From assembly GCA_947626755.1 (NCBI GenBank), contig CANQTP010000002.1, positions 54,469-118,468 on the forward strand: a DNA stretch of 64,000 bases, read 5' to 3'. Origin of the DNA: an uncultured Clostridia bacterium. Lineage in GTDB: Bacteria > Bacillota > Clostridia > Oscillospirales > Ruminococcaceae. A program made the position numbers and the translations under genes. The notes beneath the pieces were generated by a model. It saw nothing but the letters and a program-made list of their open reading frames with translations. It was not told the origin of the DNA and searched no databases. Of this stretch, positions 26,490-35,573 are shown in pieces (positions within the stretch are counted from its first letter, which is position 1; each line of letters starts with the position of its first letter).

Positions 26490-27872
26490 ATGACACAATA
26501 TGACAAAATGACGGAAACGCCTATCCCGAAGCTTATAATCACATTGTCTGTACCGACGGTGATCTCAATGCTTGTGACAAACATCTACAACCTTGTGGAT
26601 ACGGCTTTTGTGGGTCAGCTCGGCAACAGCGCAAGCGGCGCGGTGGGAGTCGTTTTCGGATTTATGGCAATAATACAGGCGTTCGGGTTCATGTTCGGGC
26701 AAGGCACGGGCAGCATAATTTCCCGCGCCCTCGGAAAGCAGGATAAGGAGTCCGCTTCGGTACACGCGTCTCTGGGATTTGCGGCGTCGTTTCTCTGCGG
26801 ACTTATCATAACGCTGATAGGTTTCCTGTTCCTTGACGATATAGTATATCTTCTGGGAAGCACGGATACCATCGCTCCATACGCAAAAACTTATATTTCA
26901 TACATACTCATAGCTTCGCCGTTCATGAGTTCAAGTCTCACGCTCAACAACATTCTCCGCTATGAAGGACGTGCTTCTCTTGGAATGATCGGACTTATGA
27001 CAGGCGCGGTCCTTAACATGATAGGCGACCCGATATTTATGTTCGCGCTGGATATGGGTATCGCGGGAGCGGGCATTTCCACAGCACTCAGTCAGATAGT
27101 GGGTTGGTGCATACTTGCGGGAATGTTCCTTGCGGGGAAAACCGACTCGAAACTCAGCTTCGGCGGGATCGCAGGCGGAAGTATATCCATGCTCGGAAAC
27201 ATCATGGCAACGGGATTCCCCAGTCTGTTAAGACAGGGACTGAACAGCTTTACCACCGTTCTGCTGAACTCCTGCTGTGCGGTCTACGGAGATGCGGCAG
27301 TTGCGGCAATGAGCATTGTAACGAGGATAATATTCTTTGCGTTCTCGGTCGCGCTGGGCATAGGACAGGGATTTCAGCCTGTTTCGGGTTTCAATTACGG
27401 GGCGGGGAAATATTCCCGCCTGCGGAAAGCGTTCGTTTTCACGGTGGCAATGTCGGAAGGGATCATCATTGCGGGCTGCACGCTGCTGATGATATTCTCG
27501 GAAGATCTTATCGGCATATTCCGTGACGATGCGGAGGTAATAAGGATAGGAACGCGGGCGTTAAGACTTCAGGCGCTTGCTCATATCGTTCTTCCGCCCT
27601 GCATGACAATTGAAATGCTTTTCCAGAGTACGGGAAAAAGACTGGGAGCGTCCATACTTTCCGCATTAAGAAACGGACTGTTTTTCATACCCGCGCTTCT
27701 GATACTTTCGCGGATACGCGGGCTTGCGGGGATACAAGAAGCGCAGCCTGTGTCGCTGCTTCTGTCGCTGCCCGTAACGATCCCTTTCGGGATAATGTTT
27801 TTCAGGCGTTTGCCTTCCGAAGAGCCGTGCAGAGAAGCCTTGGAAACTGCGGAGAACGGAGCGGAAGTCTGA
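26490..27872 (+). CDS. MATE family efflux transporter
   Basis: The 460-residue protein has about twelve membrane helices in two homologous halves and the MATE-type openings MTETPIPKLIITLSVPTVIS and GFPSLLRQGLNSF. MATE proteins export cationic drugs or metabolites using a Na+ or H+ gradient. The ATG at 26490 has AGAGGA 6 nt upstream; the TTG at 26460 lies in the terminator. The substrate is unknown. A second, only distantly similar MATE gene lies at 34.2-35.6 kb. Confidence 0.9.
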   Translation: MTQYDKMTETPIPKLIITLSVPTVISMLVTNIYNLVDTAFVGQLGNSASGAVGVVFGFMAIIQAFGFMFGQGTGSIISRALGKQDKESASVHASLGFAASFLCGLIITLIGFLFLDDIVYLLGSTDTIAPYAKTYISYILIASPFMSSSLTLNNILRYEGRASLGMIGLMTGAVLNMIGDPIFMFALDMGIAGAGISTALSQIVGWCILAGMFLAGKTDSKLSFGGIAGGSISMLGNIMATGFPSLLRQGLNSFTTVLLNSCCAVYGDAAVAAMSIVTRIIFFAFSVALGIGQGFQPVSGFNYGAGKYSRLRKAFVFTVAMSEGIIIAGCTLLMIFSEDLIGIFRDDAEVIRIGTRALRLQALAHIVLPPCMTIEMLFQSTGKRLGASILSALRNGLFFIPALLILSRIRGLAGIQEAQPVSLLLSLPVTIPFGIMFFRRLPSEEPCREALETAENGAEV

Positions 27873-27911
27873 ACTCATATCCGAAGATGGAATTTTATCC
27901 GCAGACAGTCA

Positions 27912-27940
27912 TTGACAAATCGGAATTACGGGGGTATAAT
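27912..27940 (+). promoter_or_regulatory. Consensus promoter of the hybrid kinase-patatin operon
   Basis: TTGACA (27912-27917), 17-nt spacer, TATAAT (27935-27940), 35 nt before the GTG start. Confidence 0.9.
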
Positions 27941-27975
27941 TGAATTGTACAGTTTTCCAAAAGGGGGAAGTCAAC

Positions 27976-30084
27976 GTGGCGCGCAGATTTTTCCGGCTGA
28001 TATGTGCTTTGATAATGGCTTTGGGAGCATTTATGCCGTATGCCGCCTTTGCCGAAGATGCGGCGCAGACAGATCCCGCTTTTACCGATGAGGAGAAACA
28101 GTATATAGCTTCCCACAGATCGGTGAGAGTCGGCTTCGTTCAGGATCGTATCCCGGTATCTTTTGCCGATGAAAACGGCAGTTCGGGCGGTATTTCACGA
28201 TATATCTTCGACCGTATCAGCGAGATCTCGGGGATCGAGTTTGAATATGTTGCGCTTCCCACAGGCGATGTTACCTACGACTATCTTCTGGGGGAAAAGC
28301 TTGATCTGGTTACGAGCGTTGAGTACAACGAGGAAAACAAGCACGCCCGCGGTATACTTATAAGCGAACCATATCTTTCCAGCCGAAAGGTCATAGTTGC
28401 AAGGAACGACCTTAATTTCAGATACGGCGCAAATCTGAAAGCCGCCGTTTCCACAGGTTCACAGACCCTCAAAAAAGTGCTTGCGGGTATGTTCCCAAGC
28501 TTTGAACTAAAGGATTATGACAGTATTCAGGACTGCCTTGACGCGGTGGACTCGGGCGATTCCGATATACTTATAATGAATCAGTATGTTGTTGAATACT
28601 GGCTCTCAAAACCCCGCTACGAAAGCCTGAAAGTCGTTCCCATCTCGGGACTTGATGATAAGCTCTGCTTTTCGGCGGTGGTCTCGATCGACGGCAGCGG
28701 CGGACTTTCTCAGGAGGACGGACAGACTCTTATCAACATTCTCGACAGATCCATTGCCTGCATGAATGATGATGAAGTCGGAAGCTACATCATTGAAGGC
28801 GTTATGGAAAATCAGTATGAATACACATTCTACGATTTTGTCAGCAAATACAGGTACAGCGTTATAATGCTTGCGGCGGCGTTTCTGGTGATAATCCTGC
28901 TGATGGTGATACTTTCGCGCCAGCATATACATATTGCTGCGGCAAGGGCGGAGGAGAAGGCAAAAGGACAGTTCCTTTCCACCATGAGCCACGAGATACG
29001 CACTCCGCTCAATGGTCTTGTGGGACTGAATTACCTTATGACCCGTCAGATAGACGACAAGGACAAGCTTGAAGGCTATATACGGCAATCTTCCGTTACG
29101 GCAAAATATCTGCTGTCGCTTGTCAATGATATTCTCGATTCGTCGCAGCTCCGCAGCCATACAATGAAACTAAACGAAGAGCCCATCGACCTTACGCTTA
29201 TTGTGGAAACGGTGAATTCCGTTATGCAGGGTTCTGTGTCCGACAGGGATCTTACCTATACTTTCAATTCCGAAATACCGTATCCGTACATCATCGGGGA
29301 CGGCGTGCGGATCCAGCAGGTGCTTCTCAGCCTTCTGGACAATGCCCGCAAATTCACTCCCGAAGGCGGAGTTGTGGAACTTTCCGTAACTCAGCAGCTT
29401 GACGGCGAGGAAAATGTTGTTACAACGGCTTCCGTTACCGATACGGGAAAGGGCATGAGCGAAGAATTCCGCAAGCGGATATTTGACGTTTTTGCAAGGG
29501 AGCTTGAAACTGTTTCAAAGGGAAATCAGGGAACAGGTCTTGGACTTTCCATAAGCAGGGAACTTGCGCTGCTTATGAACGGCGATCTTACCTGCACCAG
29601 CGAAAAAGGAAAGGGAAGCACCTTCACATTCACCTTCCCGGGAAAGATAACGGGAAAACCCAGGGATCTTTCACGGAACGGAACGCGCTGGGACCGTCCG
29701 CGGGTACTTGTGGCGGAGGATAACGAACTGAACGGCGAGATCATCCTCGAACTGCTGAAAAGCGACGGCTTTGAAGCGGATATTGCGGAAAACGGCAAAA
29801 AAGCTTTGCAGATGTTTTCCGACTCCGAACCGCACGGCTATGACGTGATCCTTATGGATCTGCTCATGCCCGAACTGGACGGATTTGAAACTTCAAAAGC
29901 TATCCGCGCCCTTGATCGGGAGGACGCAAAGACCGTCAAGATCTTCGCCTGCACTGCAAATTCTTTCAACGAAGAGCGGGAAAAGGCGTTTGCAAGCGGC
30001 ATGGACGATTTCATTTCAAAGCCGGTTGACATTGACGAGCTTCTGAGCAAGCTTTACGCTGTTCCCAGACATTCTAAAAATTAA
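27976..30084 (+). CDS. Hybrid histidine kinase with solute-binding sensor domain and receiver
   Basis: The 702-residue protein starts with a signal peptide (MARRFFRLICALIMALGAFM, cut near AFAED). An extracellular SBP_bac_3-like domain (about 40-285, beginning VRVGFVQDRIPVSFADENG), a membrane helix, HisKA (FLSTMSHEIRTPLNGLVGL), HATPase (DNARKFTPEGG, TGLGLSIS) and a C-terminal receiver (VLVAEDNELNGE, phosphoacceptor in ILMDLLMPELDGF) follow. It probably senses an amino-acid-like ligand directly and relays phosphate internally. No Hpt domain is present. GTG at 27976 has AAGGGGGAAG 6 nt upstream and starts the signal peptide. The patatin gene follows after 13 bp. Confidence 0.88.
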   Translation: MARRFFRLICALIMALGAFMPYAAFAEDAAQTDPAFTDEEKQYIASHRSVRVGFVQDRIPVSFADENGSSGGISRYIFDRISEISGIEFEYVALPTGDVTYDYLLGEKLDLVTSVEYNEENKHARGILISEPYLSSRKVIVARNDLNFRYGANLKAAVSTGSQTLKKVLAGMFPSFELKDYDSIQDCLDAVDSGDSDILIMNQYVVEYWLSKPRYESLKVVPISGLDDKLCFSAVVSIDGSGGLSQEDGQTLINILDRSIACMNDDEVGSYIIEGVMENQYEYTFYDFVSKYRYSVIMLAAAFLVIILLMVILSRQHIHIAAARAEEKAKGQFLSTMSHEIRTPLNGLVGLNYLMTRQIDDKDKLEGYIRQSSVTAKYLLSLVNDILDSSQLRSHTMKLNEEPIDLTLIVETVNSVMQGSVSDRDLTYTFNSEIPYPYIIGDGVRIQQVLLSLLDNARKFTPEGGVVELSVTQQLDGEENVVTTASVTDTGKGMSEEFRKRIFDVFARELETVSKGNQGTGLGLSISRELALLMNGDLTCTSEKGKGSTFTFTFPGKITGKPRDLSRNGTRWDRPRVLVAEDNELNGEIILELLKSDGFEADIAENGKKALQMFSDSEPHGYDVILMDLLMPELDGFETSKAIRALDREDAKTVKIFACTANSFNEEREKAFASGMDDFISKPVDIDELLSKLYAVPRHSKN

Positions 30085-30097
30085 GGAGTGACCTGTA

Positions 30098-30937
30098 ATG
30101 ACAGGACTTGTTCTTGAAGGCGGCACCTTCCGCGGGATATTCTCCGCGGGGATAATGGACGCTTTTATAGAAGAGGGGATAGAGTTCCCCTATGTGGTGG
30201 GAGTTTCCGCAGGTATTTCAAACGGCGTTTCATACGTTTCCAAGCAGTTCGGAAGGAATATTGAAATACTTGAAAAATACCGCAATGATAAACGCTATCT
30301 CGGTATGCGGAATTTTGCAAAATGCCGCAGTATGTTCGGACTGGATTTCGTTTTCGGCGAGATCCCGCAGTCGCTGGTCCCCTTTGACTATGAGGAGTTC
30401 CACAGGTACAAAGGTACCTGCCTTGTGGGCGTTACAAACGCTCTCACGGGAAGATCGGAATTCTTCAACGCGCTTGAAGATGATGAAAATTTCAGCTTTC
30501 TCCGTGCCACCTGCGCCATTCCGGGATATTTCCCCGCGATAATGATAAACGGCGTGCCTTACTTTGACGGCGGACTTGCCTGTCCAGTGGCTGTCAAACA
30601 GGCTTTAAAGGACGGCTGCTCAAAGGCGGTCATTCTCCTGACCCAACCGCAGGGATTTGTCAAAAAGTGCGGCAAGGGCAATATTGCCGTAAGTCAGCTT
30701 GTACACAGAAAGTACCCCGAGATCGAAATGCTGCTGCTTGTGCGGCATAAGATCTACAATAAGCAGATGGAGTTCTGCAATGAACTGGAGCGGCGCGGCA
30801 AAGCGCTGATATTCCGTCCCGAACACAAGCTGAACAGCTTTGAGAAGGACGAAAAGACTCTCCGCACCGTATGGCAGGAAGGTTACGAAATGGGCAAAGC
30901 CCGCGCGGAGGAAGTCCGCAGGTTCATGGGTGTGTGA
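30098..30937 (+). CDS. Patatin-like phospholipase family protein
   Basis: The 279-residue protein has the patatin oxyanion motif EGGTFRGIFSAG (about 7-18), the nucleophile elbow GVSAG (S near residue 38) and the catalytic D in DGGLACP (about 154). It is a serine lipid acyl hydrolase, close to the bacterial YjjU-like group. There is no signal peptide, so it is cytoplasmic. The 13-bp gap from the hybrid kinase and AAGGAGTG as ribosome binding site suggest cotranscription. The lipid substrate is unknown. Confidence 0.88.
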   Translation: MTGLVLEGGTFRGIFSAGIMDAFIEEGIEFPYVVGVSAGISNGVSYVSKQFGRNIEILEKYRNDKRYLGMRNFAKCRSMFGLDFVFGEIPQSLVPFDYEEFHRYKGTCLVGVTNALTGRSEFFNALEDDENFSFLRATCAIPGYFPAIMINGVPYFDGGLACPVAVKQALKDGCSKAVILLTQPQGFVKKCGKGNIAVSQLVHRKYPEIEMLLLVRHKIYNKQMEFCNELERRGKALIFRPEHKLNSFEKDEKTLRTVWQEGYEMGKARAEEVRRFMGV

Positions 30938-31041
30938 TCTTAACATTGCCGAGGATATATCCGCAGGCGTTTACGTCGACGAGAGTTCAATAACAAGACA
31001 TCTTCTAAGTTTTTGTTTTCATAATTTTAATTCCTTTACGC

Positions 31042-31067
31042 AAAAACGGGACATACGTCCCGTTTTT
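31042..31067. terminator. Bidirectional terminator between patatin and XRE regulator genes
   Basis: An 11-bp perfect stem AAAAACGGGAC (31042-31052), loop ATAC, complement 31057-31067, giving T runs in both directions between convergent genes. Confidence 0.9.
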
Positions 31068-31077
31068 GTGTTTTCAT

Positions 31078-31389
31078 TTACAAAATATACGGCAGAAGCG
31101 CCTTGAATGCGCTTTCCGCGCGGTTACGCCTTTCCTTGTCCATGCTGTTGAGCTGCTCTGAAAGCGTTTCCCCGCTGATCCTGTTTTCCCCGAACAGTAT
31201 ATAGTCAGTGGAAATTTTTAGCGTTTCCGAGATCTTTACAAGCGTTTCCAGTGACATGGCTTTTGTACCCCGTTCTATCTCGTAGATATAGTGGGGCGTA
31301 ACGTTTACCATCTCGGAAAGTTTTTCCTGCGAAATGTTCTGCCGTCTGCGCTCCGCTTTTATGCGAGCCCCTGCTTTGATAAGTTCCAT
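31078..31389 (-). CDS. XRE-family helix-turn-helix transcriptional regulator
   Basis: A 103-residue protein with an HTH_3 domain (about 6-62: IKAERRRQNISQEKLSEMVNV, then HYIYEIERGTKAMSLETLVKI), followed by about 35 residues that could dimerise. It is probably a DNA-binding repressor of unknown target. It stands alone: convergent with the patatin gene and followed upstream by a 204-bp gap before metY that shows AT-rich sequence but no gene. Confidence 0.88.
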   Translation of the reverse strand: MELIKAGARIKAERRRQNISQEKLSEMVNVTPHYIYEIERGTKAMSLETLVKISETLKISTDYILFGENRISGETLSEQLNSMDKERRNRAESAFKALLPYIL

Positions 31390-31593
31390 ATCATATCTTC
31401 CTGAAAAATTAATATTTACAAATATTATATAGCAATATGCCCTTAAGTAACACTATCAATCAGATATATAAATCATATCTTTAAGATATATTAACGCTGT
31501 GAATTGCTAAATTTGCCGAAAAGACGTGTGAAGATTCCTATGAGGGCAAGTTCCTTGTATGCGGCGGCAGTCGGACTTGTAAAAAAGTTTGTT

Positions 31594-32892
31594 TTACTTT
31601 ATTGCCTTGAACGCTTCTTCAAGATCGTAAATTATATCGTCAATATGCTCCGTTCCGATAGAAAGACGTATGGTGTTGGGCTTGATGCCCTGCTCCGACA
31701 GTTCCTGTTCGTTAAGCTGGGAATGTGTGGTGGAAGCGGGGTGGATCACAAGGCTCTTGACGTCCGCAACATTTGCAAGAAGCGAGAAAATTTGCAGGTT
31801 GTCTATGAATTTCTTCGCGTCCTCTTCGCTGCCCTTTATCTCAAAAGTGAAGATGGATCCGCCGCCGTTGGGGAAATATTTGTCATACAAACGTTTCTGC
31901 TCGCCTGTTGCGAGAGACGGGTGGTTCACGTTCTCCACCTGCGGGTGGTTTTTCAGGAAATCTACAACTTTCAGCGCGTTTTCAACATGGCGTTCAACAC
32001 GCAGGGAAAGCGTTTCCAGTCCCTGTAAGAACAGGAACGCATGGAACGGTGAAAGCGTTGCTCCCGTGTCTCTCAGGAGAATTGCTCGTATCTTTGTGAC
32101 AAATGCCGCAGCTCCCACTGCTTTTGTGAAGCTTACTCCGTGATAGCTGGGGTTCGGTTCGGTAAGGGAAGGGAACTTTCCGCTTGCTTCCCAGTCAAAT
32201 TTTCCGCTGTCAACAATAACGCCGCCTATTGCCGTTCCGTGTCCGCCGATAAATTTTGTTGCGGAATGAACAACAATATCCGCGCCGTATTCGATAGGAT
32301 GCACAAGGTAAGGCGTTGCAAAGGTGTTGTCGATAACAAGCGGGATCTTGTGTTTATGGGCGATTTCTGCAATTTTTTCAATGTCGATGATATTTGAATT
32401 GGGGTTGCCGAGAGTTTCGATGAAAATTGCCTTGGTGTTTTCGCGGATCGCGTTTTCAAAGGAATTTTCCTCATCGGGATCAACGAAAGTTGTGGAAATG
32501 CCGTACTCGGGCAGGGTGTGTTCAAGAAGATTGTAAGTTCCGCCGTAGATGGTCTTAGAAGCGACGATATGATCTCCCGCATGAGCAAGGTTCTGGATAG
32601 TGTATGTTATAGCCGCTGCTCCCGAAGCAACGGCAAGAGCGGCGACTCCGCCTTCCAGAGCGGCAATTCTCTGCTCGAAAATATCCTGCGTGGGGTTGGT
32701 GAGACGTCCGTAGATGTTTCCCGCGTCTTTAAGGGCAAATCTGTCCGCGGCGTGCTGTGAATTGTGGAAAACGAAGGACGTTGACGCATAGATAGGCACA
32801 GCCCGCGCGTCTGTTACAGGATCTGCGTTTCCCTGCCCGATATGAAGCTGTTTTGTTTCAAATCTGAGATCTCTTTCCGAAAAATTACTCAT
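31594..32892 (-). CDS. metY: O-acetylhomoserine sulfhydrylase / aminocarboxypropyltransferase
   Basis: The 432-residue PLP enzyme belongs to the Cys/Met metabolism family. The PLP lysine is in HSATKFIGGHG (about residue 210), and the substrate and cofactor sites YGRLTNPT and VASGAAAITYTIQNLAHAGD are visible. The insertions and length are those of MetY (Met17), which makes homocysteine from O-acetylhomoserine and sulfide, not of the shorter cystathionine synthases. ACGGAGGTAATG-like sequence (GGAGGTA) precedes the ATG. No T-box or SAM riboswitch is seen upstream; a palindrome near the promoter may be an operator. Confidence 0.93.
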   Translation of the reverse strand: MSNFSERDLRFETKQLHIGQGNADPVTDARAVPIYASTSFVFHNSQHAADRFALKDAGNIYGRLTNPTQDIFEQRIAALEGGVAALAVASGAAAITYTIQNLAHAGDHIVASKTIYGGTYNLLEHTLPEYGISTTFVDPDEENSFENAIRENTKAIFIETLGNPNSNIIDIEKIAEIAHKHKIPLVIDNTFATPYLVHPIEYGADIVVHSATKFIGGHGTAIGGVIVDSGKFDWEASGKFPSLTEPNPSYHGVSFTKAVGAAAFVTKIRAILLRDTGATLSPFHAFLFLQGLETLSLRVERHVENALKVVDFLKNHPQVENVNHPSLATGEQKRLYDKYFPNGGGSIFTFEIKGSEEDAKKFIDNLQIFSLLANVADVKSLVIHPASTTHSQLNEQELSEQGIKPNTIRLSIGTEHIDDIIYDLEEAFKAIK

Positions 32893-32942
32893 TTTACATT
32901 ACCTCCGAATTTTATAGTATTCCGATCAGGTCGGTATTATTT

Positions 32943-32973
32943 TACTATATACATAAATCATATGTATTTAGTA
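32943..32973. promoter_or_regulatory. Palindrome downstream of the metY promoter, candidate operator
   Basis: TACTA-T-ATACAT, 7-nt centre, ATGTAT-T-TAGTA: an inverted repeat of 11 matched bases per arm around one mismatch, at about +6 to +36 of the metY transcript. It could bind a repressor or fold as an RNA hairpin. The regulator is unknown. Confidence 0.5.
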
Positions 32974-32985
32974 GGCTATGTTAAT

Positions 32986-33014
32986 ATAATACACCTGAAA
33001 TATCTTCCTGTCAA
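32986..33014 (-). promoter_or_regulatory. Promoter of metY
   Basis: On the minus strand TTGACA (33014-33009), 17-nt spacer, TATTAT (32991-32986). It shares a 356-bp gap with the divergent aldolase gene; apart from the promoters and palindromes that gap shows no further feature. Confidence 0.85.
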
Positions 33015-33160
33015 GAGCTTTTTTGATTTTTGTTGAAATCATACAATTATATTTTCGGGATAGCTGCATTTTGTATAAATTTCACATAAACGGGAAAGTT
33101 TGTGCGCATTTCCGGAATATCCTGCCTGTAATAATGCAAAATAAATTTTGGCAAAGTGCT

Positions 33161-33189
33161 TGCATTTTTCTGCCGTATGGGTTATAATT
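33161..33189 (+). promoter_or_regulatory. Promoter of the fructose-bisphosphate aldolase gene
   Basis: TTGCAT (33161-33166), 17-nt spacer, TATAAT (33184-33189), 60 nt before the ATG. Confidence 0.8.
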
Positions 33190-33210
33190 AAATAGTAATA
33201 TTAAAATAAT

Positions 33211-33229
33211 CGGGATATGCCATATCCCG
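33211..33229. promoter_or_regulatory. Perfect 19-bp palindrome upstream of the aldolase gene
   Basis: CGGGATATG-C-CATATCCCG lies about 15-33 nt downstream of the expected transcription start and just before the ribosome binding site. It looks like an operator for a dimeric regulator; which one is not known. Confidence 0.5.
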
Positions 33230-33248
33230 CGAAAGGATCGTGTTTACC

Positions 33249-34118
33249 ATGTCAAAACTTGTTTCTGCAAAAGAAATGCTCAACAAAGCCCGTGACGGAA
33301 AGTATGCTGTAGGTCAGTTCAACATCAACAATCTGGAATGGACAAAAGCCATTCTCCTTACAGCCGAAGAGCTGAAGTCTCCCGTTATCCTCGGCGTTTC
33401 CGAAGGCGCAGGAAAGTATATGTGCGGCTATAAGACCGTTGTGGGTATGGTCAACGGCATGATGGAAGAACTGAAGATCACCGTTCCCGTTGCGCTCCAC
33501 CTCGACCACGGCTCTTTTGAAGGCGCAAAGGCTTGCATTAATGCAGGTTTCTCATCTATAATGTTCGATGGTTCTCACTATCCTATAGAGGAAAATATTG
33601 CTAAGACAACTGCTCTTGTAAATGCCTGTGACGTTCTGGGAATTTCCCTTGAAGCGGAAGTCGGCGCTATCGGCGGCGAAGAGGACGGCGTTATCGGCAA
33701 GGGCGAATGCGCAGATCCCAACGAGTGCAAGCAGATCGCTGATCTTGGCGTTACAATGCTTGCGGCGGGTATCGGAAATATCCACGGCAAATATCCCGAT
33801 AACTGGGAAGGTCTTTCCTTTGAAACTCTCGCGGCAGTCAAGGACAAAGTCGGCGATATGCCTTTAGTTCTCCACGGCGGTACGGGTATTCCCGAAGATA
33901 TGATAAAGAAAGCAATTTCCCTCGGCGTTGCAAAGATCAACGTTAATACCGAGTGTCAGCTTTCCTTTGCGGCTGCTACAAGAACATACATTGAAGCAGG
34001 CAAGGATCAGCAGGGCAAGGGCTTTGACCCGAGAAAACTTCTTGCTCCCGGCTTTGAAGCTATCAAGGCTACAGTCAAGGAAAAGATGGAACTTTTCGGT
34101 TCTGTCGGCAAGGCTTGA
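33249..34118 (+). CDS. fba: Class II fructose-bisphosphate aldolase
   Basis: The 289-residue zinc enzyme splits fructose 1,6-bisphosphate in glycolysis. Visible are the metal-ligand segment LHLDHGS (about 80-86), EAEVGAIGGEEDG, the GIGNIHGKYP loop, LVLHGGTGIPEDMIKKA and KINVNTECQ. It belongs to the class IIB/GatY-related branch typical of Firmicutes. The ATG at 33249 was preferred to GTG at 33240, which would be only 2-3 nt from the AAGGA box. The gene is monocistronic, with a terminator after it. Confidence 0.95.
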   Translation: MSKLVSAKEMLNKARDGKYAVGQFNINNLEWTKAILLTAEELKSPVILGVSEGAGKYMCGYKTVVGMVNGMMEELKITVPVALHLDHGSFEGAKACINAGFSSIMFDGSHYPIEENIAKTTALVNACDVLGISLEAEVGAIGGEEDGVIGKGECADPNECKQIADLGVTMLAAGIGNIHGKYPDNWEGLSFETLAAVKDKVGDMPLVLHGGTGIPEDMIKKAISLGVAKINVNTECQLSFAAATRTYIEAGKDQQGKGFDPRKLLAPGFEAIKATVKEKMELFGSVGKA

Positions 34119-34139
34119 TCTTAAACGTAATAAAAAGTG

Positions 34140-34167
34140 CGGCTCCGCGTTTTGCGGAGCCGTTTTT
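34140..34167. terminator. Terminator between fba and the second MATE gene
   Basis: CGGCTCCGC (34140-34148) pairs with GCGGAGCCG (34154-34162), followed by T5; upstream AAAAAG makes it partly bidirectional. Confidence 0.9.
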
Positions 34168-34176
34168 GTTGGAAAA

Positions 34177-35550
34177 TCAACTTTCTGCTCTGTTTTTGCT
34201 GAGAATGTGTCTGAAAAGCATTACTCCGATAACGGCGGTCATGATCTCAGCTATGGGGAATGTTGCCCATGACAGGCGGATCATGTCGGGATCCGCTTTT
34301 GCAATTTTCGCGAAAATAAGCGCAAAGGGGAATATGAACAGCACCTGCCTGCAAACCGAGATAACAAGTGATTCCACACCGCCGTCCATTGCTTGGAAAA
34401 CTCCCTGAAATGCGATGTTTACGCCTGCAAATACAAAGCATATTGAAATTATATGCATTGCGCTGATGCAAAGCTGCTGCGTTTCTCCCGAAAGCCCGAA
34501 AATGTCAGAAAACGGCACGGCGAAAAGTTCTATTATGATAAATCCTGCAAGCATGATGATCGCCGTGTAAATTTGTCCGTACTTGACGCATTCGCGGACT
34601 CTGTTCCTGTCGCCCATACCGTAGCTGAACGCCGTCACGGGCATTATCGCGTCGCGCATACCGAACGCCGCAAACAGCAGGAACTGCTGTATTTTATAGT
34701 AAAGTCCGTAAGCTGTTACCATTGCTTCGCTTATGCTTCCGAAAATGAGATTCAGCCCGTATGTCATTACTGAAATGAGCGCCTGTGAAATTATTGCAGG
34801 CAGTCCGATGGAATAAATATCCTTTATCACGTTCAGTGACGGTCTGAAATTGCATATATCGTTGCGGATCTCCTTGTTGACTTTCAGGTGGAAGATGAGC
34901 GCCGTCACGAAGGACACTATCTGTCCGATAACTGTGGCGTAAGCTGCGCCTTTAACTCCCATTTCGGGAAAGCCGATCAAGCCGTAGATCAGTATCGGGT
35001 CAAGGATAATGTTTGTCACTGCGCCTGCTATCTGGGCAATTGTGGAAAAAAGCGAATGTCCCGTGGATTGCAGCAGCTTTTCATAGACCGCAAACAGCGA
35101 CATTCCGAAAGAGAACACGCAGCATATTTTCAGATAATCCGTACCCATCTGCGCAATTACGGGATTTTCGGTCTGGGAGCGGATATATGCTCCAGCGCCG
35201 AATATCCCGAACAGCAGGAAAAGCACATATATAATCACCGCAAGGAAAACGGCGTTTCCTGCGGCTTTGTCGGCGCGTCCGCTGTTTCCCATGCCCAGAC
35301 TTTTTGCAACGAGGACGTTTGCGCCCACGCCTGTGCCGATACCAACCGCCACCATGAGAATTTGCAGCGGAAATGCCAGAGTCAGCGCGTTGAGAGCCGC
35401 TTCGCCGTTTGTACTCATGTTTGAAACGAACGCGCTGTCAACTATGTTGTAGACTGCCTGTAATACCATTGAAACTATCATTGGTATTCCCATTGAAAGC
35501 ATCAGCCTGCCCACGGGTGCTGACGCCATTTTGTTTGAACTTTGTTCCAT
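34177..35550 (-). CDS. MATE family efflux transporter (leader-regulated)
   Basis: A 457-residue, roughly twelve-helix MATE protein starting MEQSSNKMASAPVGRLMLSM, with the second-half motif GLPAIISQALISVMTYGLN. It is closer to the NorM/VmrA-like DinF group of Firmicutes than to the MATE at 26.5 kb, by eye. TGAGGAGAG lies upstream of the ATG at 35550. Its 5' leader folds as a transcription attenuator (separate entry), so export is probably induced by a ligand or by translational stress. Substrate unknown. Confidence 0.9.
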   Translation of the reverse strand: MEQSSNKMASAPVGRLMLSMGIPMIVSMVLQAVYNIVDSAFVSNMSTNGEAALNALTLAFPLQILMVAVGIGTGVGANVLVAKSLGMGNSGRADKAAGNAVFLAVIIYVLFLLFGIFGAGAYIRSQTENPVIAQMGTDYLKICCVFSFGMSLFAVYEKLLQSTGHSLFSTIAQIAGAVTNIILDPILIYGLIGFPEMGVKGAAYATVIGQIVSFVTALIFHLKVNKEIRNDICNFRPSLNVIKDIYSIGLPAIISQALISVMTYGLNLIFGSISEAMVTAYGLYYKIQQFLLFAAFGMRDAIMPVTAFSYGMGDRNRVRECVKYGQIYTAIIMLAGFIIIELFAVPFSDIFGLSGETQQLCISAMHIISICFVFAGVNIAFQGVFQAMDGGVESLVISVCRQVLFIFPFALIFAKIAKADPDMIRLSWATFPIAEIMTAVIGVMLFRHILSKNRAES

Positions 35551-35573
35551 TATGATCTCTCCTCAATAAAATT

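Noticed and set aside
32893..33248. T-box or SAM riboswitch upstream of metY
   Set aside because: No T-box sequence, no SAM-I core and no terminator-antiterminator pair were seen; only a promoter and a palindrome.
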